Assembly (NCBI RefSeq): GCF_018282115.1
Contig: NZ_CP054306.1
Span: 1,535,488-1,599,487 of the forward strand
Source: Synechocystis sp. PCC 7338
Lineage (GTDB): Bacteria > Cyanobacteriota > Cyanobacteriia > Cyanobacteriales > Microcystaceae
Reading direction: 5' to 3'
Length of the DNA: 64,000 nucleotides
Positions 46,229-57,052 of this stretch are shown piece after piece. Under the pieces are notes generated by a model. That model did no database searches, was not told where the DNA came from, and was given only the letters and a program-made list of their open reading frames with translations. A program made the translations under genes and the position numbers. Each line of letters starts with the position of its first letter. Within the stretch, counting starts at the first letter, position 1.

Positions 46229-47149
46229 TCAACTATCACCTTTGATCCATAAATTAGGGGGCAAAGGAGCAGTCAAGATTATGCTCTCTTGGGTACGGGG
46301 ATGGAGAAAACCCAGTTGGTAGCTGTGGAGGGTGTAGCCGCCGTCACTTGGTCGGGCTTTGGCTTGGGGATTGATGGGAAAACCACCGGGGCCGTAGAGG
46401 CGATCGCCAAGCAAAGGGTAGCCCAAGCTGGCCAGATGAATGCGAATTTGGTGGGGTCGGCCTGTGGTAATGGCCACTTCCAACCAGGTTTTTTCGGGGG
46501 AGCGGGCTAAAATGCGGCCGTAACTGTGGGCTGATTTTCCGTAGGCAGTGGCGGCGTAGATGTATCCCAGTTGAGGGTAGGGAATTTTACCAATCGCCTG
46601 ATGACAATCAAATTGTTCCGGTAGGGGGCAGGGACCAATGAGGGTGCGGTAAATTTTGCGGCAAAGATTTTCCCGAAATTGACGACTGAGTTCCCGCCGG
46701 CCCAGGGCAGAACGACCAAGCAACAAAAGCCCCGAAGTGCCGGTACCCAGGCGATGCAGGGGAAACAAGGACTCCTGGGGAAACTGAATTTTTAGTTGTT
46801 CCAGAACTGTGTGGTAAACAAAATCTCCCCCCGGCAGAACCGGTAATCCCACTGGCTTATCAATGGCCCAGAGGTCTTCATCTTGGTACAACACTGGCAA
46901 AGTTAGGGGCACATCCGGCTCAGCCCAGGGCGATCGCCAATAAGTGAGAGTCTGCCCCGCTTGCAAAGGATAGGAGGGATTAACGGTTTTACCATCTACT
47001 TCAATTTGCCCCAGTTCAATGCGTTCTTGCCAAACCTGGCGATCGGAATGGCCATAGCGTTGACTGTAGAAATCCAACACTGTTTGACCCACCACTTTGG
47101 CGTTGATCCGGTCAGTGTAAAGCCAACCTTGATTAAGCTTATTTCCCAA
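46229..47149 (-). CDS. RluA-family pseudouridine synthase-like protein, catalytic Asp replaced
   Basis: 306 aa with a TTG start. An S4-like RNA-binding region (about 25-70: IELGQIEVDGKTV) precedes the RluA core. The signature HRLDxxTSGLLL reads HRLGTGTSGLLL at 132-143, so Gly135 stands where the catalytic Asp is expected. Downstream elements are present (TGRPHQIRIHLASLGYPLLGDRLYG). Whether this family uses another Asp or is inactive cannot be told from the sequence. Apart from the swap it looks full length. Confidence 0.85.
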   Translation of the reverse strand: MGNKLNQGWLYTDRINAKVVGQTVLDFYSQRYGHSDRQVWQERIELGQIEVDGKTVNPSYPLQAGQTLTYWRSPWAEPDVPLTLPVLYQDEDLWAIDKPVGLPVLPGGDFVYHTVLEQLKIQFPQESLFPLHRLGTGTSGLLLLGRSALGRRELSRQFRENLCRKIYRTLIGPCPLPEQFDCHQAIGKIPYPQLGYIYAATAYGKSAHSYGRILARSPEKTWLEVAITTGRPHQIRIHLASLGYPLLGDRLYGPGGFPINPQAKARPSDGGYTLHSYQLGFLHPRTQESIILTAPLPPNLWIKGDS

Positions 47150-47314
47150 TCAATTGCTCCTCAATTTTCCCCCTTAAGCATAGTGTTACAAAAAAAGTCT
47201 TTGAGGGGAGTCCAGGTAAGGCTCGCCACAGACATTGAATAAAAGCTATTATTGTTTTGCCAATCATTGATATTTGTCAGGTAAATTTAACTCTGTCAAC
47301 TGCCTATCTCAGAT

Positions 47315-48457
47315 TTAAAACTGCTCCATAAATTGACGGTCAATGTAATCCTTAAGCTGCCACCAACAGTGGCCGCAACTAGCCCAAGGCCCCCAAAGGG
47401 CGATCGCCTTGCCATCTCCAGTACCCAACAAACTCAAATATTGGGATTGGGGGATAAATGGTTTAAGGGTTTGGCCGAGGAAAAATCGTTGCAAATTATC
47501 AAACAATGGTTTTCCCTGACGTACCGCAAACACCCCCGCTTTAGGCCGTGGATGGTCGATCATAGTCGCCACATCCCCCGCCGCAAAAATATGCCGATGG
47601 GCATAGTTCTGTAAGGTTGGTTTGACGGAGATGAAGCCCCGGCCATCTAGACTTAAGCCGGATTGGGGTAACCAAGGGGCCGAGCTGGCTTGGGTAACTA
47701 AAAACACGCTATTGACCGATCGCCAATGGTCATCGCTCCAAAGTTTGTAACAGGTTAATGGACTATCAGCGGGGAAAAACTCGGGCTCAATGGTGGTGAC
47801 AGGGCAATTTAGTAACACGGTAATATTTTGCTTCGCTAACAGTCTGTCAATCAGTTTTCTGCCCTGGGCACTGTGGTGGGGCAAAAGGGTCGCGCCCCGT
47901 TGCCAAATTTGCACATCCAAAGCCATGGCCGGGAAAAGCTTCGCTAAACGAGCTTGCACATTAAAGGCCAACTCCACGCCCCCAGCCCCTCCCCCAGCGA
48001 TCGCCAAGGTGAATTTTTCCGGTCGTTTTTGGTCAATGTTCTGCAACAGAGCTTGCCAAGCGGACAAAAATTGGGGCACTGGCTTAGCGGGAATGCCATA
48101 CTCCGCCCCGGCAATATTATCAAGGAAGGGAGTACTACCAATGTCCAGGGCAAGGCAATCAAAACTTAATTGTTTCCCTTGCTGAGTGGTCAACAAATTG
48201 CGCTCCGGGTCAACGGCGATCACCCTATCTTCCACAAAGTTAACCCCTGCTGAAGCACACAGTCTGGGTAAATCAATATGACTTTCGACATGGGAATAAA
48301 AACCCGCCACATGCCCCGGTAACATACCGGAATAGGGAGTTTGGCTAACATCGCTGATTAACGTTAGATCCACAGCAGCCAGGGGACGGCGACGCCAATG
48401 TTTGAGCACCAAAGCATGGCTATGGCCTCCCCCCACCAGCAGCAGTTTTTTGGCCAT
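47315..48457 (-). CDS. FAD-dependent pyridine nucleotide-disulfide oxidoreductase (NDH-2/SelD-fused type)
   Basis: 380 aa. Two Rossmann folds: LLLVGGGHSHALVL binds FAD (GGGHSH), and AIAGGGAGGVELAFNVQ binds NAD(P)H. The conserved SQTPYSGMLPGHVAGFYSHVE and IFAAGDVATMIDHPRPKAGVFAVRQGKPLFDNL are typical of the dehydrogenase domain found fused to selenophosphate synthetase in many cyanobacteria. Here it is a single domain with no SelD part. It likely oxidises NAD(P)H and passes electrons to a quinone or other acceptor, but the acceptor is unknown. No redox-active CxxxxC pair is seen, as in NDH-2. Confidence 0.85.
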   Translation of the reverse strand: MAKKLLLVGGGHSHALVLKHWRRRPLAAVDLTLISDVSQTPYSGMLPGHVAGFYSHVESHIDLPRLCASAGVNFVEDRVIAVDPERNLLTTQQGKQLSFDCLALDIGSTPFLDNIAGAEYGIPAKPVPQFLSAWQALLQNIDQKRPEKFTLAIAGGGAGGVELAFNVQARLAKLFPAMALDVQIWQRGATLLPHHSAQGRKLIDRLLAKQNITVLLNCPVTTIEPEFFPADSPLTCYKLWSDDHWRSVNSVFLVTQASSAPWLPQSGLSLDGRGFISVKPTLQNYAHRHIFAAGDVATMIDHPRPKAGVFAVRQGKPLFDNLQRFFLGQTLKPFIPQSQYLSLLGTGDGKAIALWGPWASCGHCWWQLKDYIDRQFMEQF

Positions 48458-48496
48458 TGTTGTTGCTCAACTAGATCGGCAGTGATATCAGGGGGA

Positions 48497-49384
48497 CTAA
48501 ATTTCCGCCACCGCCCGCTCAATCAAACGATGGGCCAGGGTTTGAATGCCCGTATGTTCGTAGTAATTGGTGGACATGTCAATGAAGGCGGCCAGGTAAT
48601 CCATCTTGTCCTCCGTCACCTCCATGAAATTCCGCAATTTGCCCAGCAGTTTTTCCCTCGTAATCTGGCGATCGCCCGCAAAGCTAGTCATCCAGCCCTG
48701 CACAGAACCAAAACTTTCACCGATAAAATCCAGTTGACTGCTGGTGCTATTGCCAGGGATAAGGGGCTTAATTCTGTTGAAAGTCTTGTTTTCTTCCAAC
48801 TCCTTGGGGGTTAATTTTTCCAAAAAGTCCATGGTGGTCAGGACAAAACTAGGGCCAAAGGGAATGATGCCGTCAAAACTGATCAGGGCCGCCATGCGGA
48901 TCAAGGACTCGCCGCTGTAGTCCGTCAGGGAACGGACAAAATCCCCAATGCTATTGCCGGGAATGCCATTAATTTGGCAGAAAGCCACCAATTCCGCCAC
49001 CAATTTAATGGACAGGTCAATGGCCTGGGCTTTTTGAGGATTGGGGGTAATTTTATTCAAAAAACCGAGGAAATTAATACTTTCCCCCACCTTATTGGCC
49101 AGGGCCGCCGCTCCCAGAGCACTGTCGGTGGAGTCCACGGTTTGGTAGAGCCAGAGGGCATTCTGATAACCTTGGGACTTATCGTTAAACAACCACACTG
49201 CCCGATCGCCGATTTGTTTCACCAAGGCAGGATCGGTCTCCCCGGTCACTTTTTTAATCGTATTTTCAAAACCGACCAAATTTTCCCATTGCCCCGGCAC
49301 GACAAAATCGAGAGAATTGAGCAACGTCACCGTCAACCCGCCTGTAGGAAGGTCATCCACTAATTTAAAAATCGGTTTACTCAC
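48497..49384 (-). CDS. Conserved hypothetical protein
   Basis: 295 aa with a GTG start. Soluble and mostly helical, with no signal peptide or membrane span. Visible elements: FVVPGQWENLVGFENTI, GDRAVWLFNDKSQGYQNALWLYQTVD, ANKVGESINFLGFLNKITP and DKMDYLAAFIDMSTNYYEHTGI. I know no function; it appears to be restricted to cyanobacteria. It lies on the same strand downstream of the lipoprotein gene (55 bp apart) and may share its transcript. Confidence 0.75.
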   Translation of the reverse strand: MSKPIFKLVDDLPTGGLTVTLLNSLDFVVPGQWENLVGFENTIKKVTGETDPALVKQIGDRAVWLFNDKSQGYQNALWLYQTVDSTDSALGAAALANKVGESINFLGFLNKITPNPQKAQAIDLSIKLVAELVAFCQINGIPGNSIGDFVRSLTDYSGESLIRMAALISFDGIIPFGPSFVLTTMDFLEKLTPKELEENKTFNRIKPLIPGNSTSSQLDFIGESFGSVQGWMTSFAGDRQITREKLLGKLRNFMEVTEDKMDYLAAFIDMSTNYYEHTGIQTLAHRLIERAVAEI

Positions 49385-49439
49385 GGGAAAAACTCCTATT
49401 TAATCGCTTTACTATGGGCGGGCAGTTTTACAAACAGTT

Positions 49440-49961
49440 TTAATTTCTGGCACTCAAATTTTCTAGCCCCTTAAGGTCAAATCGGCCCAACCAAGCTTCC
49501 CTGTCCTGGAGCGTAAACGACGGCGATCGGGATAAAACCTTGACCTGATAACGATCGCCCACCAACAGAGCCGTGCCAGTGGTACCCTGTTGCACCACAG
49601 GAAAACCGTCAATAGCTTGGGTACTGGCCTTAAATTTATCCGCTGCGTTGGGATTATTTTTGACGTCATTGATGGACATCACCGCCACATCCTGGCCATT
49701 TTGCTTGAGTTTAATTTCCGCAAAGCCCTGCTTCTCCTGAGCAAAAACCCGTTCATACTCCCCATCAGCCTGGGGGAAAAAGACATTGAATTCTCCCCCC
49801 TTGGTGGATTCCTTGGTGACGGCATCTGCGCCCCGTTGGGTGCTTTCCTGTTGGGCCTGGTCAAATTGGGAAGGGGGTTGGCTGGTGCAGCCGGCGGCGC
49901 CAAACCAGAGTAGGCCCAGCACCAGGGTCAGGGATAGGAAGCGGGTGAGTCTTTTTCTCAT
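49440..49961 (-). CDS. Lipoprotein with a beta-rich domain, PsbP-like in outline
   Basis: 173 aa from ATG 49961 (MRKRLTRFLSLTLVL). The signal has a lipobox GAAGC, then CTSQPPSQFDQAQQES. The mature part resembles small lumenal/periplasmic lipoproteins: EFNVFFPQADGEYERVFAQEKQGFAEIKLKQNG, VVQQGTTGTALLVGDRYQVKVLS and EAWLGRFDLKGLENL. It could anchor to the thylakoid or plasma membrane. No cofactor site is visible and the PsbP resemblance is loose. Confidence 0.75.
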   Translation of the reverse strand: MRKRLTRFLSLTLVLGLLWFGAAGCTSQPPSQFDQAQQESTQRGADAVTKESTKGGEFNVFFPQADGEYERVFAQEKQGFAEIKLKQNGQDVAVMSINDVKNNPNAADKFKASTQAIDGFPVVQQGTTGTALLVGDRYQVKVLSRSPSFTLQDREAWLGRFDLKGLENLSARN

Positions 49962-50011
49962 GGTGGGGGGGATAAACGTCGACAGCAAAGGGGAAAATGG
50001 TAGATAGGGAG

Positions 50012-50085
50012 CGAGGTTGGCCGGAGTCGAACCGGCGGCCCAGCGCTTAGGAGGCGCTTGCTCTATCCGTCTGAGCTACAACCTC
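50012..50085 (-). tRNA. tRNA-Arg(CCT)
   Basis: 74-nt cloverleaf. Acceptor GAGGTTG/CAACCTC with discriminator G; D arm TAGCTCAGACGGATAGAGC; anticodon stem AGCGC/GCGCT around CTCCTAA (anticodon CCT, reading AGG); T arm CCGGTTCGACTCCGG. CCA is not encoded. Confidence 0.96.
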
Positions 50086-50266
50086 ATATCAACAATTTAT
50101 TCTGCCATATCCCCTAAATCATACCCTGAGCGGTGAAACCGGCCCCCGGTCAATTTCCCTGGTAGGGTACAATTCTTAATTGGCTTAGCTTTGTTTAATT
50201 TACAACCCGCCTGTCTTGGACAACGAGGGCCCGACCGGCACCCAGGGGCGTTTAGGATCGAGTTCA

Positions 50267-51130
50267 GTGGATTTATTTCAAACCTTTCAGACCCATAATC
50301 CTGTTATTGGCGTTGTACACCTCCTACCATTGCCAACTTCGGCCCGTTGGGGAGGCAATCTCACCGCCGTCATTGAACGGGCGGAACAAGAAGCCACGGC
50401 CCTTGCCGCTGGGGGGGTGGATGGCATTATTGTGGAAAACTTTTTCGATGCCCCTTTCCCCAAACAAAGGGTTGATCCGGCAGTGGTCAGCGCCATGACC
50501 TTAATTGTCGATCGCCTGCAAAATTTGGTGGTGGCCCCGGTGGGGATCAACGTTCTGCGTAACGATGCCCATAGTGCGTTGGCGATCGCCAGTTGTGTGG
50601 GGGCAAAATTTATCCGGGTTAATGTGCTCACGGGGGTCATGGCCACGGATCAGGGCTTGATTGAAGGCAATGCCCACGAGCTGTTGCGCTATCGGCGGGA
50701 ATTGGGCAGTGACGTGGCCATCCTCGCCGATGTGTTGGTGAAGCATGCCCGACCCTTGGGTACGCCCAATTTAACCACCGCCGTAACGGATACCATTGAA
50801 CGGGGTTTGGCCGATGGCATTATCCTGTCTGGCTGGGCCACGGGCAGTCCCCCCAATCTAGAAGACTTGGAGCTAGCCACCAACGCCGCCAAGGGCACTC
50901 CAGTGTTCATTGGCAGTGGAGCCGACGAGGATAATATTAGCCAGTTAATCCAAGCGGCCAACGGAGTAATTGTGGCCAGTTCCCTCAAACGCCACGGCAA
51001 TATTAACGACGCTATTGATCCCATCCGGGTCTCGGCTTTCATTGAAGCCATGGCCGAGGGGTTAAAGACCAAGCCCACTAAGTCAACCGGGGTGGATGCT
51101 CCCACGGGGACAAAATCAGTGGTCTGTTGA
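50267..51130 (+). CDS. btpA: Photosystem I biogenesis protein BtpA
   Basis: 287 aa from the GTG at 50267, preceded by AGGA at 9-nt spacing; the TTG at 50216 would add 17 unlike residues. BtpA is a peripheral thylakoid protein that stabilises PSI reaction-centre polypeptides, especially in the cold. The TIM-barrel-like pattern includes VIGVVHLLPLPTSARWGG, GGVDGIIVENFFDAPF, GAKFIRVNVLTGV and PVFIGSGADEDNISQLI. All elements are intact. From memory, it matches sll0634. thiE follows 116 bp downstream on the same strand. Confidence 0.96.
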   Translation: MDLFQTFQTHNPVIGVVHLLPLPTSARWGGNLTAVIERAEQEATALAAGGVDGIIVENFFDAPFPKQRVDPAVVSAMTLIVDRLQNLVVAPVGINVLRNDAHSALAIASCVGAKFIRVNVLTGVMATDQGLIEGNAHELLRYRRELGSDVAILADVLVKHARPLGTPNLTTAVTDTIERGLADGIILSGWATGSPPNLEDLELATNAAKGTPVFIGSGADEDNISQLIQAANGVIVASSLKRHGNINDAIDPIRVSAFIEAMAEGLKTKPTKSTGVDAPTGTKSVVC

Positions 51131-51246
51131 GGATTTTGTCGTTTAATTACAAAATTTTGCTGGATTTAGCCAAATGAGTTTCCCTAGCATCAACTTGGGG
51201 AGTAAATGTGGCGAAAAACCCGTTTTTTCCTATCTGAGCTAAACAG

Positions 51247-52257
51247 ATGCAAGAATCTTCTCCTACGGCGATCGCCAGAATTTTGGATGCCAATTTAAAC
51301 CGGGCCCGGGAAGGGTTACGGACGGTGGAGGAATGGTGCCGTTTTGGTTTGAACCATCAACATTGGGCGGAGGAATGCAAACAACTGCGGCAAGCCTTGG
51401 CTCCCTGGCACCAGGATGATTTGCGGGCGGCCAGGGACACGCCGAATGATGTGGGCACCCAATTGACCCATGCCCAGGAAGCTCAGCGGACAGATGTACG
51501 AGCCCTGTTACAAGCGAACCTCTGTCGGGTGGAAGAGGCGTTAAGGGTGCTGGAGGAGTACGGCAAACTGCGAGACCTGGCCATGGGAGCCTGTTGCAAA
51601 CAGTTACGCTACCGGGTTTATGCCCTGGAAAGTGAGTTGTTGGGGGCTAAATTAGTGCAAAGATTGAGGCAATGTTCCCTTTATCTAGTCACTTCACCGC
51701 AAGAAAATTTACTAGCTACAGTGGAAGCGGCTCTGCAAGGAGGATTGAAGTTAGTCCAGTATCGAGATAAGGACACGGAAGATCAGTTCCGGTGGCAACG
51801 GGCTAAGGATTTGCGACAATTATGCACCCAGTACGGAGCTCTATTTTTGGTCAATGACCGAGTGGACTTAGCCCTAGCAGTCAATGCCGATGGGGTGCAT
51901 TTGGGACAGCAGGATTTACCCATTGCGGTGGCCCGTCAACTACTGGGGCCCGAAAAAATCATTGGCCGTTCCACTACCAACCCGGAAGAAATGGCCAAGG
52001 CGATCACCGAGGGAGCGGACTATATCGGTGTAGGCCCTGTGTATGCCACCCCCACTAAAGCTGGAAAAAAACCTGCTGGTTTGGAGTATGTTCAGTATGC
52101 GACCGCCCACTCCTCGGTGCCCTGGTTTGCCATTGGGGGAATCGATGGGTCAAATCTCGCAGAGGTGATGAAGGCCGGTGCCACTCAGATTGCGATCGTC
52201 CGGGCCATTATGGAAGCCCCAGAGCCTAGCCAGGCCACGGCCCAATTGTTGACCCAG

Positions 52258-52278
<21 letters not shown>
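51247..52278 (+). CDS. thiE: Thiamine-phosphate synthase with N-terminal extension
   Basis: 343 aa. Couples HMP-PP and HET-P to thiamine phosphate. The C-terminal TIM barrel (about 135-343) has LYLVTSPQ, LKLVQYRDKD (pyrophosphate-binding Lys/Arg), LFLVNDRVDLALAVNADGVHLGQQDLP, IIGRSTTNPEEMAKA, YIGVGPVYATPTK and AIGGIDGSNL. The first 130 residues are the ThiN-term/DUF-type extension found in cyanobacterial ThiE, with LDANLNRAREGLRTVEEWCR. The 3' end overlaps the convergent ycf45-like gene by 21 bp. From memory, it matches sll0635. Confidence 0.95.
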
Positions 52279-54027
<1,749 letters not shown>

Positions 54028-54205
54028 TATGGTGGTAAGGGCTGGGTTTATAAAATTTTCTAATTACCTATGAAGATAACAAAGGAATCTCCAAAACTGG
54101 CCTAATTTCTGCCAAAATCAATTGGTAACATTGAAATACAGCTATTCTCGCGGCACTCAAACAAAGTATCGTCCGAGAACTGCTTCATATCAAAGGTACT
54201 AATAA

Positions 54206-55582
54206 ATGACAACTACCATACACTGCAGAGTTATCCGCCAATCATCCTCCGGCGACCACCAGAGTTTGTCTAGGTCTTTGTTAAAAAAATTAGTCGTGGT
54301 GGGCATGGGATTGACCTTGCTCAGTTTCGGTGTAGCCCCCGCCTTTGCCCAAACCTTGAGCGAAAAAATTGTCGCCATGGAAAAAGCTCGGGAACAGGAA
54401 TTCGCTACCTATTTTGGGGAAAGTCTAGCCGAAGTGACCCAAACCCCAGAGGATATTGCCCTCACTCTACAAAAAATTAGCGCAGAAACCGGCAAAAAAC
54501 CCGCTGTGTTATGGGTCATTCCCGAAAAAGAATTTTTACATTTAGTATTAGTTACCCCCGACTTAGACCCCATTGTGGTGGATTTACACGACGTACCGGA
54601 GGCAGTGTTAAGGCCGGTGGTGTCCACTTTTCAGCGGGAATTACAACTATCTCAAACCGTCAATCGCCGGGAGGCCGCCCAGCAACTGTACCAGTGGATT
54701 ATTGCCCCCTATGCTGAAACCCTGGAAGCCCAAGGCATTGACACCCTGCTCTTTTGCTTGGGCAATGGGGTGCGGGGTTTACCCATGGCGGCCCTATTTG
54801 ATGGCCAGGAATATCTCTTGGAAAAATACAGTCTAACCAACATTCCCGCTTTCAACTTAATTGATAGTGATTACAAACCACTCCGCCCCGGCAATATTCT
54901 AGCCATGGGGGCATCGGAGTTTGCCGACCAAAGTCCTTTGCCAGCAGTGCCAGTGGAATTGGAGAATATTGTCTGGGAAATGGCAGTCAATCGTCCGGCG
55001 ACAGACCGTTGGCAGGCAGAAACTTTCCTCAACCAAGATTTCACCGTCGATCGCCTCCAGAAGGAGCTAGAACAAAAACGTCCCACCATTGTCCATTTAG
55101 CTACCCATTCTTCCTTTCGTTCCGGGAAACCAGCCAACTCCTACATCGAATTTTGGAACGATAAATTAGCTTTAGACAAAGTTAATCAGATCAATTGGCA
55201 ATCCCCGGCGGTGGAACTACTGGTACTCAGTGCTTGCCAAACTGCCCTGGGGGATGACGAGGCAGAACTAGGTTTTGCTGGCCTAGCCCTGAAAGCCGGG
55301 GTTAAATCGGCCGTAGCCAGTTTCTGGAATGTGGATGACGGGGCAACATTGGTGCTGATGACTGAGTTCTACCGGCAATTGGGCCAAACCTCTACCAAAG
55401 CCGAAGCCCTGCGCCAGGCCCAACTGAAAATGCTCCGGGGGGAATTGACCTCTGAACTGGAACAGGCGGGCATTTCCCGGGGGGCGATCGCCCTGCCACC
55501 ATCCTTAATCAACTTGGGGCAAACGAATTTTTCGGCGCCCTACTACTGGGCATCCTTCACCATGCTTAGTAGTCCTTGGTAG
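54206..55582 (+). CDS. Secreted CHAT-domain cysteine protease-like protein
   Basis: 458 aa. A signal peptide spans about 25-48 (LKKLVVVGMGLTLLSFG), cut after AFA. The CHAT peptidase domain fills 140-458: FCLGNGVRGLPMAALFDG, then the catalytic His in TIVHLATHSS (His301) and Cys in LLVLSACQTALGDD (Cys344), followed by GLALKAGVKSAVASFWNVDDGAT. This is the caspase-like clan with a His-Cys dyad. No TPR repeats precede the domain, although many CHAT proteins have them. Export implies a periplasmic or extracellular target, unknown here. Divergent from the ycf45-like gene. Confidence 0.9.
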   Translation: MTTTIHCRVIRQSSSGDHQSLSRSLLKKLVVVGMGLTLLSFGVAPAFAQTLSEKIVAMEKAREQEFATYFGESLAEVTQTPEDIALTLQKISAETGKKPAVLWVIPEKEFLHLVLVTPDLDPIVVDLHDVPEAVLRPVVSTFQRELQLSQTVNRREAAQQLYQWIIAPYAETLEAQGIDTLLFCLGNGVRGLPMAALFDGQEYLLEKYSLTNIPAFNLIDSDYKPLRPGNILAMGASEFADQSPLPAVPVELENIVWEMAVNRPATDRWQAETFLNQDFTVDRLQKELEQKRPTIVHLATHSSFRSGKPANSYIEFWNDKLALDKVNQINWQSPAVELLVLSACQTALGDDEAELGFAGLALKAGVKSAVASFWNVDDGATLVLMTEFYRQLGQTSTKAEALRQAQLKMLRGELTSELEQAGISRGAIALPPSLINLGQTNFSAPYYWASFTMLSSPW

Positions 55583-55753
55583 GTATTGGTAAGCACTGAT
55601 AATCCATATTTTTTCCTACTAATCTCCCTCATTATCTCAGGAGGAGAAAGCAAAAAATCTGGTGGGAGCTTGGCAAATTCCATCTATGGATGGGTGCGTT
55701 TAGACTCAATGTTATGATCTATTTAACACACCCTTCTATCCCACTTTTTGGCA

Positions 55754-56995
55754 ATGGCTTCTGTTTCTTCCCGGCCTAGTAATGGTCTTTCCGCTCCAGA
55801 ATCCAGCACTGTTCCCTCCCCTCAGCAAATCAGTGCCCAGAGGAATATTGCCGACTCCATTTCTCCCCGTATTCCCGCCGCCAACACAGCCCAAATTATC
55901 AAACTCCAGCACCATCTGGAAGGACACCGAGGCCAGCGGTTTATCTTGGTAATTCAAGATTTTCCTGACCCCGATGCTCTCTCCAGTGCCTGGGCATTTC
56001 AACTGATTGCAGCCCAGTACGAAATCCAGTGTGAAATTGTCTATGCTGGCACCCTTTCCCACCAGGAAAATATTGCTTTAGTGAAGTTAACCGGCCTGCC
56101 CGCTAAGCGCTGGGGTCCACAAACGCTCAAGGATATTGACCTCTCCGATTACCAAGGTTGTGTGTTGGTGGATAGCCAGGGCACCAATAGTCAACTAATG
56201 CCTTTAGTACAGGAAGCCGATATTGCCGTTGTGGTGATTATCGACCACCATAGTCAGCAGGAGGAAGTAGAAGCAGAAAATGCCTTTGTGGATATTCGTC
56301 CGGGCAGTCGTTCCACCGCCACCATTTTGACGGAATATCTCCAGGGGGGCATGTTGGATTTCAACAGCAGTAACCCCACCCACGTTAAATGTGCCACAGC
56401 TTTGATGCACGGCCTGCGCTCCGATACCATTAACCTGCTCCAGGCCCAGGAAGCGGAGTTTATGGCGGCGGCCTACCTCAGTCGCATCTATGACGCCCAG
56501 TTACTCAATGCCGTGTTGCAATCGGCCCGCTCCAAACGGGTGATGGAAGTGATTGAGCGGTCTTTACAAAATCGAGTCGTACAAAATAACTTTTCCTTGG
56601 CCGGGGTAGGTTATCTCCGCTACGAGGAACGGGATGCCATTCCCCAGGCGGCGGACTTTTTAGCCACGGAAGAAAACGTACACACCGCTTTGGTTTACGG
56701 CATTGTCCATGACCGGGCCAATGATATTGAGTTGGTCATTGGTTCCCTCCGCACCAATAAGCTAACCCTAGACCCCGATGAATTTTTGAAAGATAGCTTG
56801 GGAATGGACGGTGCTGGGCGCTACTACGGCGGTGGCCGGGACATGGCTGGAGGATTTGAAATTCCCGTCGGTTTCCTAACGGGATGTAATGACCAAGCGG
56901 AATACACCAAACTAAAATGGGAAGTGTTTGATCGCCAGTTGAAGCAGAAGTTTTTCCGCCTTATTAACCCCGACCATCGGGTGGTTCATTCTTAA
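55754..56995 (+). CDS. DHH/DHHA1 phosphoesterase (NrnA-like nanoRNase/pAp phosphatase)
   Basis: 413 aa from ATG 55754; TTG 55748 would add two residues. The DHH core reads QDFPDPDALSSAWAFQ (metal-binding Asp pair), ADIAVVVIIDHHSQQ (DHH motif) and a C-terminal DHHA1-like GGGRDMAGGFEIPVGF. The serine-rich first 35 residues are probably disordered. NrnA homologues clear nanoRNAs and 3'-phosphoadenosine-5'-phosphate. A long TSS-like insertion between DHH and DHHA1 is not unusual. Substrate is inferred from the family only. Divergent to the DUF39 gene by convergence: they end 57 bp apart. Confidence 0.88.
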   Translation: MASVSSRPSNGLSAPESSTVPSPQQISAQRNIADSISPRIPAANTAQIIKLQHHLEGHRGQRFILVIQDFPDPDALSSAWAFQLIAAQYEIQCEIVYAGTLSHQENIALVKLTGLPAKRWGPQTLKDIDLSDYQGCVLVDSQGTNSQLMPLVQEADIAVVVIIDHHSQQEEVEAENAFVDIRPGSRSTATILTEYLQGGMLDFNSSNPTHVKCATALMHGLRSDTINLLQAQEAEFMAAAYLSRIYDAQLLNAVLQSARSKRVMEVIERSLQNRVVQNNFSLAGVGYLRYEERDAIPQAADFLATEENVHTALVYGIVHDRANDIELVIGSLRTNKLTLDPDEFLKDSLGMDGAGRYYGGGRDMAGGFEIPVGFLTGCNDQAEYTKLKWEVFDRQLKQKFFRLINPDHRVVHS

Positions 56996-57052
56996 TGCCG
57001 GCTAGGATCTCTATAGCCCAGGGAAAATTGGGTTTCATCAAACCAGGCTAGC

